From positions 372,001 to 436,000 of the forward strand of contig NZ_JAMBNV010000001.1 in NCBI RefSeq assembly GCF_023715245.1: DNA of 64,000 bases. The letters run 5' to 3'. The stretch is from Sporosarcina luteola (GTDB lineage: Bacteria > Bacillota > Bacilli > Bacillales_A > Planococcaceae). Numbering within the stretch: position 1 is the first letter of the stretch; every line of letters begins with the position of its first letter. The notes beneath the pieces were generated by a model. It had not been told where the DNA came from and did no database searches. It saw only the letters and a program-made list of their open reading frames with translations. This document shows, piece after piece, positions 30,049 to 43,527 of the stretch. A program made the translations under genes and the position numbers.

Positions 30049-30360
30049 GGGTAAGAATGATAGGGAACCATACATATGATAAACGCCTCGATGGCAAGCT
30101 TCAAGGCGATTCTATCATCGTTCATTGGCGCCGTTCTACGAGGGGCTCCATGAGCGTGCTTGATGGCAACGCTTCCTGGTGGTCAGTTGCTTACGGCAAT
30201 TCACAAATTACTACAGGTTCCGACCTTTTTCGGAGTCTCTATCAGTACAAGCCCTACTAACTAAGGGAAACGGATCAAACCGTTTGGCACTCCCGTTGTA
30301 CACTCGCCTCATCTCGAAATTGCCAGACCCGGAAAATACGAATCAGGAGAATCACCCATC
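30049..30360 (+). promoter_or_regulatory. Long structured 5' leader of the atp operon
   Basis: No convincing gene; several hairpins instead: ATGATAG/CTATCAT (30057-30063, 30112-30118) enclosing CGCCT/AGGCG (30084-30088, 30104-30108); AGCGT/ACGCT (30153-30157, 30169-30173); AGTTGC/GCAATT (30185-30190, 30196-30201); TCCGA/TCGGA (30219-30223, 30230-30234); AAACGG/CCGTTT (30268-30273, 30280-30285). No match to a riboswitch class I know. A 67-codon open frame (30057-30260) lacks a ribosome site. Confidence 0.6.
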
Positions 30361-30732
30361 ATGCATACATTGCGACAGATCTTTAATAGGCAGAAAATTG
30401 CTCTCTTTTTTTTGCTCGCACTGTTTGTCATCGGATGGGCTTTTAGTGACTTCAGACCATTTTTCGGTGGATTAATCTTGGGTTCCTTGTTCGGACTGTA
30501 TAATTTCTGGATTCTTGTCCGTAGAATGGAAAGATTTGATCAGAACATTTCGAAGGGGAAAGAAACAAAGTCAATCGGAACCGCATTGCGATTCGGATCC
30601 GGAGTGGCTGCGGCAGCCATTGCGTTGTCGGCGCCAGAGAAATTCGATCTGATCGGTACAGTGGTCGGACTGATGATTCCACACGTTCTATTGCTAGTCG
30701 ACAGAATCGTAGTCCACGTAAAGCATTTCTAA
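30361..30732 (+). CDS. atpI: ATP synthase protein I
   Basis: Small membrane protein at the head of the operon, thought to help assemble the c-ring and, in some Bacillus, to aid Mg handling. 123 residues with four hydrophobic segments (ALFFLLALFVIGWAF, FGGLILGSLFGLYNFW, GSGVAAAAIALSA, GTVVGLMIPHVLLLVD). ATG 30361 with CAGGAGAA 9-10 bases before. First gene after the long leader. Confidence 0.9.
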   Translation: MHTLRQIFNRQKIALFFLLALFVIGWAFSDFRPFFGGLILGSLFGLYNFWILVRRMERFDQNISKGKETKSIGTALRFGSGVAAAAIALSAPEKFDLIGTVVGLMIPHVLLLVDRIVVHVKHF

Positions 30733-31473
<741 letters not shown>

Positions 31474-31506
31474 GCATATATAATAACCATTATAAAATTT
31501 ATTTAA

Positions 31507-31740
<234 letters not shown>

Positions 31741-32098
31741 TCATCTTCATTCATCGGGTGCACAAGCCCCCGCTAAATGAAGATGAAGCCTCCGGCGGAT
31801 GTCACAGATTTTTAAGGGTAAATTGGAAGGCAGTCTAAAACCGCGACGTCCTGTCGCGCCGACTGCATGACCTACATCCTGTAGGCCCCAAGCTCGAAAA
31901 AATCTGGACGCAATTACGCCAAGGCGTAATTGATAAGATTCAATATAAAATGGCGAAGCACACGGCAAATTGCCCTTCGCCATTCATTTATGTATCAACA
32001 GACGTTTGAAATGGTAATTTGAAGTTGAAATTAAAAATGACGTTCTTTCTATATAATAACGAAAATTGACATGAGCTCTTGAAGGGAGTGAAACAATC
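31741..32098 (+). repeat. Multi-hairpin element between atpE and atpF
   Basis: Gene-free 358 bases inside the operon. Parts: hairpin TCATCTTCATT/AATGAAGATGA (31741-31751, 31776-31786); a branched fold closed by CAGATTTTT/AAAAATCTG (31805-31813, 31898-31906) that encloses GCAGTC/GACTGC, CGCGAC/GTCGCG and CCTACA/TGTAGG; hairpin CAATTACGCC/GGCGTAATTG (31911-31920, 31923-31932); hairpin AATGGCGAAG/CTTCGCCATT (31949-31958, 31975-31984). It looks like a dispersed repeat of Bacillales type that has landed in the operon. A TATAAT at 32052-32057 has no proper -35. Confidence 0.7.
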
Positions 32099-32653
32099 GT
32101 GTTAGGAAACACCTTCATTCTATTGTCCGCAAACGGCGGAGGATTTTTGTCATCATTGAATAACCCGAATGGCTTGAATCTAGGCGACATCATAGTCACA
32201 GTACTATTCTTCACAGTCCTCATGGTACTCCTTAAAAAGTTCGCATGGGGCCCACTTATGGGGATTATGGATCAACGTGCTGAATTGATTGCAAATGAAA
32301 TCGAAGCAGCTGAAAAAAGCCGCTTGGAATCACACAAACTTTTGGAAGAGCAACGTGCCCTTTTGAAAGAGGCTCGTGAAAACGCACAATCGATTGTTGA
32401 AAATGCTCGTAAGCAAGGTGAAACACAACGTGAAGAACTGATGACAGCAGCACGCGCAGAAGTGAACCGGATGAAAGAATCCGCTACTCTTGAAATCGCG
32501 ACTGAGAAGGAAAAAGCAGTTGCAGCTGTCCGCGAAGAATTCGTTTCGCTTTCAATCTTGGCGGCGTCCAAAGTACTTGGCAAAGAAATCTCCGAGGAAG
32601 ACAACCGTGCTTTGATTGAAGAAACGATTGTGAAGGCAGGCGAAAGCCGATGA
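32099..32653 (+). CDS. atpF: ATP synthase subunit b
   Basis: Peripheral stalk, 184 residues: one N-terminal membrane helix (IIVTVLFFTVLMVLLKKF) followed by a long charged coiled coil (EIEAAEKSRLESHKLLEEQ...), ending in the delta-binding region. GTG start 32099 with GAAGGGAGTG upstream, giving this gene a strong ribosome site of its own. Its stop overlaps the atpH start (ATGA). Confidence 0.94.
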   Translation: MLGNTFILLSANGGGFLSSLNNPNGLNLGDIIVTVLFFTVLMVLLKKFAWGPLMGIMDQRAELIANEIEAAEKSRLESHKLLEEQRALLKEARENAQSIVENARKQGETQREELMTAARAEVNRMKESATLEIATEKEKAVAAVREEFVSLSILAASKVLGKEISEEDNRALIEETIVKAGESR

Positions 32654-33189
32654 GTAATTCGGTCGTAGCAAAACGCTATGCGCTCGCCTTATTCGAACTA
32701 TCTCAACAACATGGACAAACCGGTTCAATTCAGGAAGAGATGAAAGAATTGAAGAAGGCGTTCCGTGACAATAAAGACCTTGGTGAGCTGTTGGATTCTC
32801 CGAAATTATCATCAACGAAGAAGAAGGAAATAATCGCAAACATTTTCAAAGGCGTAAATCCGCTCGTATTGAATGCATTTTACGTATTGCTGGATGCGAA
32901 GCGTTTGAATGAAGTGCAATATGTTTTCGATGAATTTCTCACACTTGTAGATGATGCAGCGGGAATCGCAGAAGCGAAAGTATACTCGACGCGCCCGTTG
33001 ACGGAGCAAGAGACAAACGCCCTTTCGGCCACTTTCGCAAAAAAGATCGGCAAACATTCTTTACGCATTGAAAATATCATCGATCCCAGCCTGATCGGGG
33101 GCGTACGCCTTCAAATCGGCAATCAGATTTACGACAGCAGCTTGAGCGCGAAGCTCGACAAACTGCAACGTAAATTGATCGGATCCTAA
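32650..33189 (+). CDS. atpH: ATP synthase subunit delta
   Basis: Connects the F1 head to the b stalk. 179 residues. VAKRYALALFELS at the N-terminus and the C-terminal DPSLIGGVRLQIGNQIYDSS are family signatures. Overlaps atpF by four bases. Confidence 0.94.
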   Translation: MSNSVVAKRYALALFELSQQHGQTGSIQEEMKELKKAFRDNKDLGELLDSPKLSSTKKKEIIANIFKGVNPLVLNAFYVLLDAKRLNEVQYVFDEFLTLVDDAAGIAEAKVYSTRPLTEQETNALSATFAKKIGKHSLRIENIIDPSLIGGVRLQIGNQIYDSSLSAKLDKLQRKLIGS

Positions 33190-33200
33190 TTTGAAATTGA

Positions 33201-34721
<1,521 letters not shown>

Positions 34722-34749
34722 TTTGGATACTGATCTAATTAAACAATAA

Positions 34750-37502
<2,753 letters not shown>

Positions 37503-37518
37503 TAGCTTTGACTGGTTG

Positions 37519-37553
37519 GCGGGCAGAGGGAGTCTTTCTTCTGCCCGCGTTTT
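37519..37553 (+). terminator. Terminator of the atp operon
   Basis: GCGGGCAGA/TCTGCCCGC (37519-37527, 37540-37548) followed by GTTTT. Confidence 0.85.
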
Positions 37554-37610
37554 AATGCTTGCGGACGGGCTTCACGCGCTCATAAAACCGCATCAAAAGG
37601 AGGCAGGACT

Positions 37611-37847
37611 ATGAACGACGTATTTGCACACAACCCGATGCTTGCCATCGTCTCGCATATTTTCTTCATCGGCCTGTCATTTTATGCACTGCAAGCGATC
37701 ATGCCGGAGAAAATCATTAAAAAGCACCATGTTTTTCAAGCGCAATTGCTCTTTATTTTATTGAGTTTTGCGATCGGTTCAACCGTATCAAATTTCTTTT
37801 TGGACATATCCTATTGGTCAGGAAGGATTCCTACTTTATTTAATTGA
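37611..37847 (+). CDS. ywzB: DUF1146 small membrane protein (ywzB-like)
   Basis: 78 residues, two membrane helices (IVSHIFFIGLSFYALQAI and QAQLLFILLSFAIGSTVSNFF). The family is of unknown function and normally lies between atpC and murAA, as here. AGGAGGCAGGAC before ATG 37611. Confidence 0.88.
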   Translation: MNDVFAHNPMLAIVSHIFFIGLSFYALQAIMPEKIIKKHHVFQAQLLFILLSFAIGSTVSNFFLDISYWSGRIPTLFN

Positions 37848-38246
37848 CATTGTTTGGTGGAATGAAAATCGGGTACATAGTCAGTAGGCTAATGTCTCAG
37901 TCAAAACTACTCATATGCCACGGAATCCATGTCATCGCCGCGTCTACATCCAGATGTGAACGGGGCGATGGCATGAAATTAAAATAATAATGTTTAATTT
38001 CCGACAAGTTATGGGAATTACATAAGTGTCAATTGGCAATTGCCTAACCATCAATGAACACAAAACGACAAATGGGTACATATTATAGACTATCTTGTAG
38101 ATAGACGGGAAAATAGCTCTGTAGTTACTTGTTTAATAATGTAGAGCGTTGTAGAATAGTATGTGTTTTTATGTTTAATTTATGATGCGAAAAATCAAAT
38201 GAAAATTATGGCAAATATTATAAATACTGAGTCGGAGGGGCTTTTT
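37848..38246 (+). other. Gap before murAA with a long hairpin
   Basis: 399 bases without a gene. Main feature is a hairpin CATGtCATCGCC/GGCGATGgCATG (37928-37939, 37964-37975) with further pairing inside and no T-run, so not an ordinary terminator. The rest is AT-rich and contains the promoter listed next. Confidence 0.5.
38129..38157 (+). promoter_or_regulatory. Probable promoter of murAA
   Basis: TTGTTT at 38129-38134, 17-base spacer, TAGAAT at 38152-38157; leader of about 80 bases. Confidence 0.55.
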
Positions 38247-39548
38247 GTGGACAAAATAATTATTAATGGTGGACGCGTTCTTCACGGAAATGTACGTGTG
38301 GAAGGCGCTAAAAATGCGGTGCTGCCTATCTTGGCTGCTGCATTGCTCGCGTCGGATGGTCCTAATATCATTCGCGACGTACCGAATCTGTCGGATGTCT
38401 CCACGATCAACGAAGTAGTCAAGAGCCTGGATGCGAAGGTCGTTTACGATCCATCCAGAGGGCAAGTAATTATTGATTCAACGGAAAAACTCGCTAGTGA
38501 AGCACATTTCGAATATGTACGTAAAATGCGTGCGTCAATTTTGGTTATGGGACCATTACTCGCGCGCAACGGTTTTGCACGTGTAGCTCTACCGGGAGGA
38601 TGCGCTATCGGCTCACGTCCGATCGATCAGCATCTAAAAGGGTTCGAAGCGATGGGCGCTGAAATCACATTTGGACATGGACATGTTGAAGCGAAAGCGG
38701 AGAATGGTCTAAAAGGTGCCAAAATCTATTTGGACTTCCCAAGCGTTGGCGCTACTGAAAATATCATGACAGCTGCAGCCTTGGCAAAAGGGACGACAGT
38801 TATCGAAAACGCGGCGAAAGAGCCGGAAATTGTCGATTTAGCGAACTTCATCAATGAAATGGGCGGAAGAGTCATCGGTGCCGGAACGGATGCAATCCGT
38901 ATTGAAGGTGTCGAGAAGCTTCACGGAACCATTCATCATATTATTCCAGACCGCATCGAAACAGGCACATTCATGGTCGCTGCGGCAATTACGGGCGGAG
39001 ATGTGACGATCGAAAACGCAGTTCCTGAACATAACGCTGCACTCATTTCCAAACTTGGTGAAATGGGCGTTAAAATTACGGAATTGGACGAAGGCTTGCG
39101 CATCCAAGCGAAGCATCCGTTGAAAGCGGTCGACCTGAAAACAATGCCGCACCCTGGATTCCCGACAGACATGCAATCACAAATGATGGCACTTATGCTG
39201 ACGGCATCCGGAACAGGAGTGCTCACGGAAACGGTATTTGAAAACCGCTTCATGCACGTCGAAGAATTCCGCCGCATGAACGCGAGCGTCAAAATTGAAG
39301 GACGCTCGGTCATCATCTCGGGTCCATCCGATCTGCAAGGGGCTGAAGTTGCGGCGACTGACTTGCGTGCAGCAGCTGCCCTCATCTTGGCAGGCCTTGT
39401 TGCGGAAGGCGTTACACGCGTAACGGAACTGGATCATCTGGATCGCGGCTATGTAGATTTCCATAAGAAATTGAAAGCGCTCGGTGCAGACATCGAACGC
39501 GTTTCAACGGAAGAAACGAAGAAAGAAGCAGAGAAGCAACTCGTATAA
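38247..39548 (+). CDS. murAA: UDP-GlcNAc 1-carboxyvinyltransferase, MurA1
   Basis: Main enolpyruvyl transferase of peptidoglycan synthesis, 433 residues. Active-site loop [18 protein letters not shown] with C119, GAKNAVLP with K22, and the final [13 protein letters not shown] 38247 has CGGAGGGG six bases upstream and gives the standard N-terminus MDKIIINGG; the frame is open further left without such a site. Position before spoIID as in B. subtilis. The C-terminal tail ([12 protein letters not shown]) is Lys/Glu-rich. Confidence 0.96.
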   Translation: MDKIIINGGRVLHGNVRVEGAKNAVLPILAAALLASDGPNIIRDVPNLSDVSTINEVVKSLDAKVVYDPSRGQVIIDSTEKLASEAHFEYVRKMRASILVMGPLLARNGFARVALPGGCAIGSRPIDQHLKGFEAMGAEITFGHGHVEAKAENGLKGAKIYLDFPSVGATENIMTAAALAKGTTVIENAAKEPEIVDLANFINEMGGRVIGAGTDAIRIEGVEKLHGTIHHIIPDRIETGTFMVAAAITGGDVTIENAVPEHNAALISKLGEMGVKITELDEGLRIQAKHPLKAVDLKTMPHPGFPTDMQSQMMALMLTASGTGVLTETVFENRFMHVEEFRRMNASVKIEGRSVIISGPSDLQGAEVAATDLRAAAALILAGLVAEGVTRVTELDHLDRGYVDFHKKLKALGADIERVSTEETKKEAEKQLV

Positions 39549-39581
39549 ACAGCACTCTTCATACTCTTATTCGTAGACTCC

Positions 39582-39622
39582 AAAAACTGCTCCTTGCCAT
39601 ATCGGTGAGGGGCAGTTTTTTT
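39582..39622 (+). terminator. Terminator after murAA, containing the spoIID ribosome site
   Basis: AAAAACTGC/GCAGTTTTT arms (39582-39590, 39612-39620) with inner TCC/GGA pairing, then T-run. GTGAGGGGC in the right half is also the best ribosome site for TTG 39621. Confidence 0.8.
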
Positions 39623-40619
39623 GAATGAAATACGGTCCTTCATCATACAATCGAATATGGACAAACTACTAGCCGTTTTATTCATCGTACTACTATTTTT
39701 TATTCCCATCCTCATGAAAACGACCGTCGAACCGAAGAACAGCGTGGCAAAGGAAGATCCGTGCGTAATCACTATCACTGTGGAAGGGGTGGACAAGCCT
39801 ATGCCGCTTGAGGAGTATGTTTTGGGAGTCGTCGCCGGCGAAATGCCGATAGGCTTCCATAACGAAGCCTTAAGGGCACAAGCGATTGCGGCTCGGACAT
39901 ATGTACTGCGGACGACAGATAGCGGAAAAAAGCCGATCGATGCGACCGTCTCCGCACAAGTATATAAAACCGCAGCAGAACGGAAGGAACGCTGGGGAAA
40001 GAACTTCAAGGAAAACGAGAAGAAGCTACGGGAAATCGTCGCGACGACCGAAGGGGACACGATCGTATATGGTGATGAAATGATCACCGCCATGTTTTTT
40101 TCGACATCCAATGGGAAGACTGAGACTGCGCAAAACTACAGCGGCAACCCGATTCCATACTTGCAGAGCGTCGAAAGCCCGGGAGAGGAAGTCGTCGAAG
40201 CGAAAGTGGAACGGCACATCGAAATGCCGATAGCGAAGTGGAATGAAGCGCTCGGATCCGTTTGGAAAGCCGATCAGTTCAAAAGCCTCCAGCTCGTCCG
40301 CAATCAAACGGGACGCGTGCAAAAAGCAGTGTCAATCGGCTTCGAAAAGAGCGGCCGTGAAATGCGGGATGCACTCGGGCTCGCATCAACAGACTTTGAT
40401 ATCGCATACGACGTCACAAACGAAATCGTCCTCATCACGACGAAGGGATACGGGCATGGGGTCGGCATGAGCCAATACGGCGCCGAAGCCTTTGCCCAGA
40501 AAGGATGGACCGCTGAAAACATACTGACCTACTATTATTCCGGCACGATAATAAAAAAGTTTGAAGTAGACGAATCTGAATGTTTAAAAACGTCAACACT
40601 TGCAAACAATAGCAAGTGA
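39621..40619 (+). CDS. spoIID: Stage II sporulation protein D
   Basis: Membrane-anchored lytic transglycosylase of the engulfment machinery, working with SpoIIP and SpoIIM. Up to 332 residues: one N-terminal membrane helix (LLAVLFIVLLFFIPILM), then the SpoIID domain with LEEYVLGVVAGEMP (catalytic Glu), AQAIAARTYVLR, FFSTSNGKTE and GYGHGVGMSQYGA. Start uncertain: TTG 39621 has GTGAGGGGC eight bases upstream but this lies in the murAA terminator; ATG 39657 has no ribosome site. No obvious sigma-E promoter was found. Confidence 0.92.
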   Translation: MNEIRSFIIQSNMDKLLAVLFIVLLFFIPILMKTTVEPKNSVAKEDPCVITITVEGVDKPMPLEEYVLGVVAGEMPIGFHNEALRAQAIAARTYVLRTTDSGKKPIDATVSAQVYKTAAERKERWGKNFKENEKKLREIVATTEGDTIVYGDEMITAMFFSTSNGKTETAQNYSGNPIPYLQSVESPGEEVVEAKVERHIEMPIAKWNEALGSVWKADQFKSLQLVRNQTGRVQKAVSIGFEKSGREMRDALGLASTDFDIAYDVTNEIVLITTKGYGHGVGMSQYGAEAFAQKGWTAENILTYYYSGTIIKKFEVDESECLKTSTLANNSK

Positions 40620-40629
40620 GGTGATGATA

Positions 40630-41283
40630 ATGCGAGAAGAAAAACCGAAATCCCCTTCTCAGAAGAATAAGAGTCAGAAGAATAGATGGTTCTGGCCGGC
40701 CATCTACGCGGGAATCGCGATCGTCTTCGTCGGCATGATTTGGGGCTACAATGCCTTCATCCAAAAGGGCCCGAACGAAACTGCCGACGTCGCAACAGAT
40801 CCGAATGCACCGCCGCTCGTCGAAACAAATGCTGCAAACGAAGTACTCAAATTCCCGTTCAAAGAGGACCAACTCGATGACGTGGCGATTATACAAGAGT
40901 ACTATGATGCAGAAGCCAATGAAGAGTCGCGAGAAAATGCACTCCTTGTCTTCAACCAAACGTACAAGACAAACACAGGTATTACGCTCTCGATGGATGA
41001 CCAACCATTTGAAGTCGTCGCTGCCCTTAGCGGAACAGTGAAAGAAGTCATTATCGATCAATTCCAAGGCAGCAGAATCACAATCGACCACGCCAACGGA
41101 ATGACAACTATTTACAGCTCCTTGACTGGCATCCTCGTCAAAGAAGGCGACGAAGTCACTCAAGGTCAATCTCTCGGAACTGCTACAAGCAACGAATGGA
41201 ACACAGTAGCCGGTACACACCTGCACTTCGAAGTGCACAAGGACGGCAACCCAGTCAACCCGCGCTCATTACTAGGATTTTAA
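40630..41283 (+). CDS. spoIIQ: Stage II sporulation protein Q (degenerate LytM domain)
   Basis: Forespore membrane protein forming the channel with mother-cell SpoIIIAH. 217 residues: cytoplasmic basic N-terminus, one membrane helix (FWPAIYAGIAIVFVGMIW), and an extracellular M23/LytM domain. The first zinc motif HxxxD is absent (the aligned stretch reads NTGIT), while the second, HLHFEV, is kept, so it should be catalytically dead, as in B. subtilis. ATG 40630 with GTGAGGTGATG upstream. Only 10 bases after spoIID, so possibly cotranscribed here. Confidence 0.92.
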   Translation: MREEKPKSPSQKNKSQKNRWFWPAIYAGIAIVFVGMIWGYNAFIQKGPNETADVATDPNAPPLVETNAANEVLKFPFKEDQLDDVAIIQEYYDAEANEESRENALLVFNQTYKTNTGITLSMDDQPFEVVAALSGTVKEVIIDQFQGSRITIDHANGMTTIYSSLTGILVKEGDEVTQGQSLGTATSNEWNTVAGTHLHFEVHKDGNPVNPRSLLGF

Positions 41284-41289
41284 ACGACC

Positions 41290-41319
41290 AAACCACTCTC
41301 CGTTGCGAGAGTGGTTTTT
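41290..41319 (+). terminator. Terminator after spoIIQ
   Basis: AAACCACTCTC/GAGAGTGGTTT (41290-41300, 41306-41316), then T-rich tail. Confidence 0.9.
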
Positions 41320-41445
41320 GTGTTTTTGCAAGCATTTTGCGCGACCGAAAGAGTTGTTTTCCATCAAAGGTTTCCGCGGAAATTGCTATTTACTATGTTA
41401 TACGTAATCGCGTTGAATGCTTTTTTCCAATTAAGGGGGATTGTA

Positions 41446-41612
41446 CAAAGGCCCATTCTTTGTGCTTCAAGGTCCATTCTTTGCGTGCTAAGGTCCGTTC
41501 TTTATGAGCCAGGGCCCATTCCTAACGCTTCAAGGTCCATTCTACGACGCAAGGGTCCATTCTTTCCAGATCAGGGTCCATTTATCACACTTCAAGGTCC
41601 ATTCGTTCAAAG
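41446..41612 (+). repeat. Degenerate tandem array C1, about 8 units, before NERD gene 2
   Basis: Unit (A)AGGTCCATTCTTT plus 6-8 variable bases, period 19-22. A degenerate leader-like string CAAGCATTTTGCGCGA lies about 110 bases before it (near 41328). Together with the following 120 bases up to the NERD start it fills the gap after spoIIQ. Confidence 0.8.
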
Positions 41613-41735
41613 TTGGACATGCATATCTCACTTACGACCATCTCCCTGCTGTGATCAACACGCCATTTTCGACAAAATTCGTCAGACTATTTCAAATTCA
41701 GATAAGACAGGATACAATGGAGGCGAGGTGATGAT

Positions 41736-42728
41736 GTGCTAATTAAGAAACGGAAAAAGAACTTGGAAATTGACGGTCTAATCGCTTTGGACAAACGATT
41801 ACGTAAGGGGGATGAAAATAGGATAAGGATTGAGGAGCGACTTTATAACTTACAAGCCGGTTTTGGGGGCGAGACACAATATGATAAATATGTAACGGAA
41901 TTTAAACCACGGTATCCTCATGCCATTTTACACGATGTCACACTCTGTGAGGACAAGATATTTTTTCAAATGGATTCAATATTGATTACACCTGCATTTA
42001 TCGTCATATCTGAAGTGAAAAACATTGCAGACAAAATTGTAGTTAAATCAAATCCGCTACAGTTTATCAAAGAGCATTCCAATGGAAGACGCCAGCCCTT
42101 AAAAAATCCGATTGTAGAGTTGGAACGGAAAATATATCTTTTTGAAAACTGGTTAAAAAAACGGAAAATAGAAATCCCGATAAAGGGAATCGTCGCATTT
42201 GCATATAATAACGAATTGAATATAGAGGAAACTCCAAGTATGGACATCATGTTTACCTACGAAGTTGCCGCACATTTTAGATCATTGCCGGTTGCTAAAG
42301 AAATTTTGAGCAAGCCGGAAATCCACTCACTCGCAAGAAAAGTTGTGAATAGCCACCAAGAATACAACCCGTTTCCTTTAATTAAAAGATATGATATACA
42401 GCCAGCTCATATATTACCAGGCGTTATTTGTCCGAAATGCAATCATTTGCCGATGAGATGGATGCAAAAAAAGTGGATTTGCCGACCTTGTGGATATACA
42501 GGTAAAAATGATCATGAGAGTGCTTTGAAAGACTGGTCAATGTTAATCAAGAGAAGTATTACGAATAGAGAGTTTCGCTATTTCACCCAATTAGAAAATC
42601 GCAATACTGCTAAAAAGTTGTTGGCGCGATCACCTATTGAACTGCAAGGAATTGGTCGTTCTTCTAAATATGAAATCATCTTGGAACACTTTATCCAGAT
42701 AGAAGAGAAACAGGAGACTATACATTAA
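41736..42728 (+). CDS. NERD-domain protein with C-terminal zinc ribbon (paralogue 2)
   Basis: 330 residues, clearly homologous along its whole length to the gene at 17871. NERD residues at identical positions: E46 (AGFGGETQ), D80 (FFQMDSILI), E93-x-K95 (SEVKN). Zinc ribbon C232, C235, C249, C252; shared SHQEYNPFPL and SITNREFR; the C-terminus is 17 residues longer. Start GTG 41736, with GAGGTGATGAT upstream and GATACAATG before that, exactly as in paralogue 1, suggesting the same promoter type. AT-richer than its neighbours. Flanked by arrays C1 and C2 of the same repeat family. Predicted DNA-processing enzyme; substrate and role unknown. Confidence 0.85.
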   Translation: MLIKKRKKNLEIDGLIALDKRLRKGDENRIRIEERLYNLQAGFGGETQYDKYVTEFKPRYPHAILHDVTLCEDKIFFQMDSILITPAFIVISEVKNIADKIVVKSNPLQFIKEHSNGRRQPLKNPIVELERKIYLFENWLKKRKIEIPIKGIVAFAYNNELNIEETPSMDIMFTYEVAAHFRSLPVAKEILSKPEIHSLARKVVNSHQEYNPFPLIKRYDIQPAHILPGVICPKCNHLPMRWMQKKWICRPCGYTGKNDHESALKDWSMLIKRSITNREFRYFTQLENRNTAKKLLARSPIELQGIGRSSKYEIILEHFIQIEEKQETIH

Positions 42729-42784
42729 TTAGATGCTAGGCATTTTTCTTTAAGGCACGTTCCGATTCTATGAAATCCTTAAAA

Positions 42785-42847
42785 TGGACAAGGCATTTGG
42801 CGCGAGTTTTTTCAGCCGAGGTAGATAATGAAGTGCCGCGGGAATTC
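42785..42847 (+). repeat. Array leader motif, copy L3 (long form)
   Basis: Degenerate core GGACAAGGCATTTGGCGCGA, then GTTTTTTCAGCC, GAGGTAGATAATGA and GCCGCGGGAAT. Bases 42791-42847 match 43367-43423 at roughly 85 percent, so array C2 is bracketed by direct copies. Confidence 0.7.
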
Positions 42848-42905
42848 TTGAATTATCTTATACCCTGTCGCGATTAATGCAATAGAAATTAAATGTTTTT
42901 GTGGC

Positions 42906-43330
42906 AAGGTCCATTCTTTCGCGTTCAAGGTCCATTCTTTCTCACAAGGGCCCATTCTTTCGCGTTCAAGGTCCATTCTATCTCACAAGGGCCCATTCTT
43001 TCGCGTTCAAAGTCCATTTATTTTCACAAGGGCCCATTCTTTCGGGTTCAAGATCCATTCTTTCTCACCAGGGTCCATTCTTCAGCGTTCAAGGTCCATT
43101 CTTTCTCACAAGGGACCATTCTTTAGCGTTCAAGGTCCATTCTTTCTCACTAGGGTCCATTCTATCGCGTTCAAGGTCCATTCTTTCTCACTAGGGTCCA
43201 TTCTATCGCGTTCAAGGTCCATTCTATCTCACAAGGTCCCATTCTTTCGCGTTCAAGGTCCATTCTTTCTCACCAGGGTCCATTCTTTCGCGTTCAAGGT
43301 CCATTCTTCCGCGCACAGAGTCCATTCATT
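42906..43330 (+). repeat. Degenerate tandem array C2, about 20 units
   Basis: Units alternate between AAGGTCCATTCTTTCGCGTTC and the form with TTCTCACAAGGGCCC, giving a 41-base higher-order period built from 20 and 21 base units. The most regular array of the window. Open frames through it (FKVHSFSQGPI-like peptides) are repeat artefacts. Confidence 0.9.
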
Positions 43331-43359
43331 GTATGGAGCAAAGAAGCAGACCTCCTCAA

Positions 43360-43423
43360 TTGTCAAAAGCATTCAGCGCGAGTTGTTTCAGCCAAGGTAG
43401 ATAACGAGGCGCCGCGGGAATCT
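43360..43423 (+). repeat. Array leader motif, copy L4 (long form)
   Basis: TTGTCAAAAGCATTCAGCGC followed by GAGTTGTTTCAGCC, AAGGTAGATAACGA and GCCGCGGGAATCT. Lies after array C2 and before spoIIID; no array follows it. Confidence 0.75.
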
Positions 43424-43463
43424 GCACCCGACAAAACAATAACCCCGCCACTCCAGCTTTGAC

Positions 43464-43490
43464 ATAACCGCCGTCGCCGCGGCATAAGAT
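43464..43490 (+). promoter_or_regulatory. Possible sigma-E promoter of spoIIID
   Basis: ACATAAC near 43463 and CATAAGAT at 43483-43490 (about 15 bases between) resemble sigma-E -35 (ATA) and -10 (CATACAAT) elements. spoIIID is a sigma-E gene in B. subtilis. Confidence 0.4.
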
Positions 43491-43527
43491 AAAGGAAGAA
43501 ACGGAGCTGACAGGAAAGGAAGAGGGC

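Noticed and set aside
30057-30260. 67-codon open frame in the atp leader
   Set aside because: No ribosome-binding site, and the stretch is better explained as hairpins.
31747-31983. Minus-strand open frame in the atpE-atpF gap
   Set aside because: It lies entirely within the hairpin element and has no start context.
32052-32057. Internal promoter (TATAAT) before atpF
   Set aside because: The nearest -35-like TTGAAA is 21 bases away; not convincing enough to call.
42906-43330. CRISPR array
   Set aside because: Units are 20-21 bases in total, without 25-35 base spacers or exact repeats, and no cas genes are nearby.
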